Positions 43,386 through 45,916 of a stretch of 45,916 bases of DNA are shown here, piece after piece; the stretch's first letter is position 1, and every line of letters begins with the position of its first letter. This DNA comes from Aurantibrevibacter sp041749595 (GTDB lineage: Bacteria; Bacteroidota; Bacteroidia; Flavobacteriales; Flavobacteriaceae), in NCBI GenBank assembly GCA_041749595.1, contig JBGTBA010000042.1, forward strand, positions 1-45,916. Direction: 5' to 3'. The translations under genes were made by a program, and so were the position numbers. A model generated the notes under the pieces. That model saw only the letters and a program-made list of their open reading frames with translations, had not been told where the DNA came from and searched no databases.

Positions 43386-44870
43386 CTATTGGATGGGTTT
43401 ATTGTGATAATCGGTTGCGTAATACACCCAGAATTTCCGAACCGTTTTGCCGTGGTGTTTTATGATAATGGGCTCTAATTCGATGATGTTTCTAAAAAAA
43501 GGTTTAATTTCTTCGGGAATTTGACCGAATTTATCATCGTTTTTACATCGTTTGTCCGAGTCAATAAACAAGGCGTTTTTGCCATTCAAAACCATCAAAT
43601 CATCGCCTATAAAATCAAATTGCAAAGCAAATTTACCAATGATATTCTGGGCATACACCTTTTGGTCGAGATAAAAATTGAGCACCGCCGTGGTTTTGTA
43701 ATTGTCATCAGAAAAGATAAATGTATCGGGATGTTGTCGTTGAATTTCTGTAATGCCTTTTGCCAGTTTTTCCCAACCGAACCAAGTGTCGTCACTTTTG
43801 ACGGGTACGATGTAAAATATGATTTCAACGGCGAGCAAAAGGTGGATGAATACCGAAAAAAATAGGTTCCATTTAATCCATTTTTGGGTAATAAAAAAAC
43901 TCACAAAAATGATTCCGGTGATGTATCCGGGCATCAGCCAGTTTAATTTCACCCAATAAAAAAGGGAAATCGCATAAAATCCTAAAAAGGTCGGTAGGAA
44001 AAAGCACAACAAAAACAAAATCTTCGAATCGGGAAGTTGCCATTTTACCAAGTATTTTTTAAGGTACTTGAAGGTAATAATTACAGTAAAGACAAACAAA
44101 AATGGCAATAAGATGAACATTTGATGCCCAATGGTTCCCAAAAAAGAAATGGGTTTCAGACCAAAAGATTTTACATCTTCCGCGCGTTGGGTTGACTGGA
44201 ATAAGAAAGAAACAAAGTTGTGTTGGTAATTCCAATAAATGACAGGAAAGGCAACAAGTACAGAGAGAATTAACGCGCTTAAAAGTCCTTTAGAAAACAG
44301 TAGTTTTCTGTGCTCTTTGGATAAGATCAAAAAAGCGATGAGCCCAAATTGCAGAAAGATTCCGGTGTATTTGCTGTCAAATGCCAATCCCATAAACAGC
44401 CCCGCCCACAGCCAATGTTTGAATTCGTCAAAAAATATTGCTTTGTACAGCGCGATGATTGACAAAGTCCAAAACAACATCAAAGGGACATCCGGAGTTG
44501 AATTGATGGATAAGACAGACAGCATCACACTGCTACCCAGCAAAACAAATGCAATTAGTCGTTTGGATTTAGGTAAGAAAAGCGTTGCGAGCCTGTAAAA
44601 GGCGATGAGTGTTAGGGTCGAAATGCTAAAATCGGCCAATTTGAGCACAAAAACCGATGAGCCAAAAAGATCTGTAAACAGTCGGAGAATGTAACCGATC
44701 ATTCCCGGATGATCCAAATAAGAGAGTGCCAGGTGCTGACCGTAGAAATAATAATATGCATCTTGTGGCATGATGCCCACAAAGGGTAAAAGTAAGAATC
44801 GAAATAGCTGGAAGGCAATAATCAAACTGATGAGTGGCCTGTTTTTTATGAAATTTTTCATTCGATACAT
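43386..44870 (-). CDS. ArnT-like glycosyltransferase, GT39/GT83 type membrane protein
   Basis: A 494-residue polytopic protein with about eleven membrane helices. The first periplasmic loop carries the acidic motif MPQDAYYYFYGQHLALSYLDHPGMIGY, which fits the D-A-Y...HPP-like site of dolichyl-phosphate-mannose and undecaprenyl-phosphate-sugar transferases. SKYTGIFLQFGLIAF and SINSTPDVPLMLFWTLS are further family blocks. A soluble C-terminal domain follows (about 350-494). It should move a sugar from a polyprenyl phosphate onto an envelope lipid or protein. Location directly upstream of the efflux genes (70 bases) suggests a shared transcript, as in envelope-defence clusters, but the target is unknown. 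Confidence 0.85.
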   Translation of the reverse strand: MYRMKNFIKNRPLISLIIAFQLFRFLLLPFVGIMPQDAYYYFYGQHLALSYLDHPGMIGYILRLFTDLFGSSVFVLKLADFSISTLTLIAFYRLATLFLPKSKRLIAFVLLGSSVMLSVLSINSTPDVPLMLFWTLSIIALYKAIFFDEFKHWLWAGLFMGLAFDSKYTGIFLQFGLIAFLILSKEHRKLLFSKGLLSALILSVLVAFPVIYWNYQHNFVSFLFQSTQRAEDVKSFGLKPISFLGTIGHQMFILLPFLFVFTVIITFKYLKKYLVKWQLPDSKILFLLCFFLPTFLGFYAISLFYWVKLNWLMPGYITGIIFVSFFITQKWIKWNLFFSVFIHLLLAVEIIFYIVPVKSDDTWFGWEKLAKGITEIQRQHPDTFIFSDDNYKTTAVLNFYLDQKVYAQNIIGKFALQFDFIGDDLMVLNGKNALFIDSDKRCKNDDKFGQIPEEIKPFFRNIIELEPIIIKHHGKTVRKFWVYYATDYHNKPIQ

Positions 44871-44958
44871 AAGAAGTTTAAGTTAGTCCATTCGGCAGCT
44901 GCAAGTTAGAAACTAATCAACCCATTAAATACCAAGCCATCCTGATTCATTGAAGGCA

Positions 44959-44966
44959 CAAAGATA
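44959..44966 (-). promoter_or_regulatory. Candidate -7 promoter element of the GT39-efflux unit
   Basis: On the minus strand the bases read TATCTTTG, an exact TAnnTTTG element, about 90 bases before the GT39 start. No good TTTG lies 19 bases upstream. Because downstream gaps are short (70 bases, then 28, then overlap), this could drive all four genes. Confidence 0.45.
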
Positions 44967-45159
44967 ATTTTTAGGTTCTTTTGTTTTTTTGGGCGGTCAG
45001 ATGAAAAGGTGTTTAATTGATAAAACACATCTGTGATGGGCATCCCAACTCGGGCACACATCAAAACAAGTGCATTTTACCGATATCGAGAAAGAATAAA
45101 TCGTGCGCTTTTAACGCTAATCACCGTTTAACATTCGCTAATGTATACTGATTAATTTT

Positions 45160-45180
45160 TAATTTTGTTATTTAATTTTG
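45160..45180 (+). promoter_or_regulatory. Twin TAATTTTG promoter-like elements
   Basis: TAATTTTG occurs at 45160-45167 and again at 45173-45180, both matching TAnnTTTG. They precede the start at 45201 by 34 and 21 bases. No clear -33 TTTG was found, so which of them is used cannot be told. Confidence 0.35.
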
Positions 45181-45200
45181 CCTTTTAAACCAAAACTAAA

Positions 45201-45668
45201 ATGACTATCCTCTTCAAAAAACTCAATTATAAAGACCATATATCCATTGTCGCTTTAAATTCCCCAGCCACTTTCGAAAAAGAACTAGACCTTATATCGG
45301 ATCAAACAAGAATTCTTAAAGACTTGAAAAAAGTTACGGACATCCATTTTGCAATGGTGTTTGTAACCGCCCAAACGGAAATAGACCATTTAGCACCCAA
45401 GTTAAACAAAAGGTTGGTAGGGGATGCGGTTTTATGGTTCTGCTATCCCAAAGGAACTTCTAAAAAATACAAGTGCGACTTTAATCGGGACAACGGATGG
45501 GCCAGTCTTGGAAAGTTAGATCTTGAACCTGTGCGGATGGTTGCCATTGATGAGGACTGGAGCGCATTACGGTTTCGTAAGGTAGCATTTATAAAGACCA
45601 TTACGAGACGTGAAAGTTTTGCCCTTACTAAGGAAGCCAGAAAGCGTACAACACAAAAGGATCAATAA
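45201..45668 (+). CDS. DUF3052-like protein of unknown function
   Basis: A 155-residue cytoplasmic protein: no signal or membrane segment. The middle VLWFCYPKGTSKKYKCDFNR followed by NGWASLGKLDLEPVRMVAIDEDWSALRFRKVAF matches the DUF3052-like pattern WFxYPKGTSK...DxNRxxGW...WSALRFR. The tail is basic (KEARKRTTQKDQ). No catalytic role is known for the family. The start ATG follows twin TAnnTTTG elements at a plausible distance. It is a single gene between the GT39 gene and the IS element. Confidence 0.75.
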   Translation: MTILFKKLNYKDHISIVALNSPATFEKELDLISDQTRILKDLKKVTDIHFAMVFVTAQTEIDHLAPKLNKRLVGDAVLWFCYPKGTSKKYKCDFNRDNGWASLGKLDLEPVRMVAIDEDWSALRFRKVAFIKTITRRESFALTKEARKRTTQKDQ

Positions 45669-45729
45669 CACAAATCTGACTAGCTCAAATCACAATTCAT
45701 ATTCGTTTTATCCATATTGAAATAATAAC

Positions 45730-45770
45730 GGACATTATTGTCCATTATTAAACAATAAGTCCTATCTTTG
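45730..45770 (+). promoter_or_regulatory. Palindrome and promoter upstream of the transposase
   Basis: GGACATTATTGT (45730-45741) and AACAATAAGTCC (45751-45762) form an imperfect palindrome. TATCTTTG at 45763-45770 is an exact TAnnTTTG element directly next to it, about 70 bases before the transposase start. The palindrome touches the -7 box, as an operator would, and could be bound by the transposase or be part of the element's left end. Confidence 0.45.
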
Positions 45771-45838
45771 TATAAAACAATATGATTATCCGTATATTTC
45801 CCTATTTTTATTACCTTTAGCACACTAAACCATGTCAT

Positions 45839-45916
45839 ATGAACTTGATCGACTTTATATCCTCCTATCCTGACGAGGAAAGCTGTAAACAAAAATTCAA
45901 GGAATATCGAGACCAA
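45839..45916 (+). CDS. IS1595-family transposase, N-terminus only (cut by window end)
   Basis: The last 26 codons of the window read MNLIDFISSYPDEESCKQK then FKEYRDQ. This is the start of IS1595-family (ISXO2-type) transposases of Bacteroidota, in which a zinc-ribbon with CxxC follows. The zinc motif and the catalytic acidic triad lie outside the window. The AT-rich 170 bases before it carry a promoter and a palindrome, but no terminal inverted repeat or target duplication can be defined without the right end. A minus-strand open frame over this stretch has no family resemblance and is treated as a shadow. Confidence 0.8.
   Translation, partial: MNLIDFISSYPDEESCKQKFKEYRDQ

Larger units (their letters stand above)
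44871..45200. other. Divergent intergenic region, GT39 and DUF3052-like genes
   Basis: Apart from candidate promoter elements on each strand, listed separately, this 330-bp gap shows no coding pattern, repeat or RNA gene. It marks the right border of the GT39-RND block. Confidence 0.4.

Noticed and set aside
45680..45916. 78-codon minus-strand frame at the right edge
   Set aside because: The plus strand carries a recognisable transposase start, a promoter and a palindrome in the same place.

Overview
The window looks like chromosomal DNA of a member of the Bacteroidota, most likely a marine-type Flavobacteriaceae. The evidence is the gene families (DUF4105, DUF2652, DUF3179, DUF2795, GH140, YHS/DoxX pairs), the long SecA with a Bacteroidota-style insertion, a 36-bp type II-C CRISPR repeat of the kind seen in flavobacteria, and repeated TAnnTTTG -7 promoter elements in place of a classical -10/-35 layout. 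No rRNA or tRNA gene was recognised. The genus cannot be named from this sequence alone.

Layout. 1-122: tail of a RelE/ParE-like toxin. 162-2179: a CRISPR locus with a 20-bp inverted repeat (possible tracrRNA anti-repeat), nine identical 36-bp repeats with eight spacers, a 2 x 63-bp tandem repeat, then cas2 and cas1 on the minus strand. No cas9 is present where it would be expected. 2290-2530: a possible decayed CDGSH iron-sulfur gene. 2702-9652: LpxL-type acyltransferase, a lipoprotein, a CDF metal exporter, a YHS/DoxX pair, and an overlapping ECF sigma / anti-sigma / DUF4097 operon. 9689-15387: MsrA, an M28 peptidase of the glutamate carboxypeptidase II type, a stand-alone M23 domain protein, a small secreted protein and a GH140-like glycosidase.

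15432-20799 is a tight eight-gene minus-strand run: OB-fold protein, YceI, LysE exporter, DinB, NRDE/TANGO2, ATP-grasp ligase, outer-membrane barrel and a secreted HELGH...ExxxD metalloprotease. It is the least explained gene set here and a candidate for an undescribed metabolite-processing or export pathway. 21099-27089 (plus strand) holds a second ECF sigma factor with a zinc-binding anti-sigma factor, then NDH-2, a DUF2652-SRPBCC fusion, an outer-membrane protein and a DUF3179 lipoprotein. 27675-37992 is mostly housekeeping: SecA, DUF2795, corrinoid adenosyltransferase, CorA, a 49-residue membrane protein, a methyltransferase-like protein lacking its SAM-binding motif, an ABC-F ATPase, a DUF4105 protein and phosphatidylserine synthase.

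38003-44870 is a minus-strand block with a GT39/ArnT-like membrane glycosyltransferase followed by a complete tripartite RND efflux system (TolC, membrane fusion protein, RND pump). After a DUF3052-like gene, the window ends inside the N-terminus of an IS1595-family transposase preceded by its own promoter and a palindrome.

Coordinates and translations were read directly. Family names rest on recognised motifs and overall resemblance, not on a database search.
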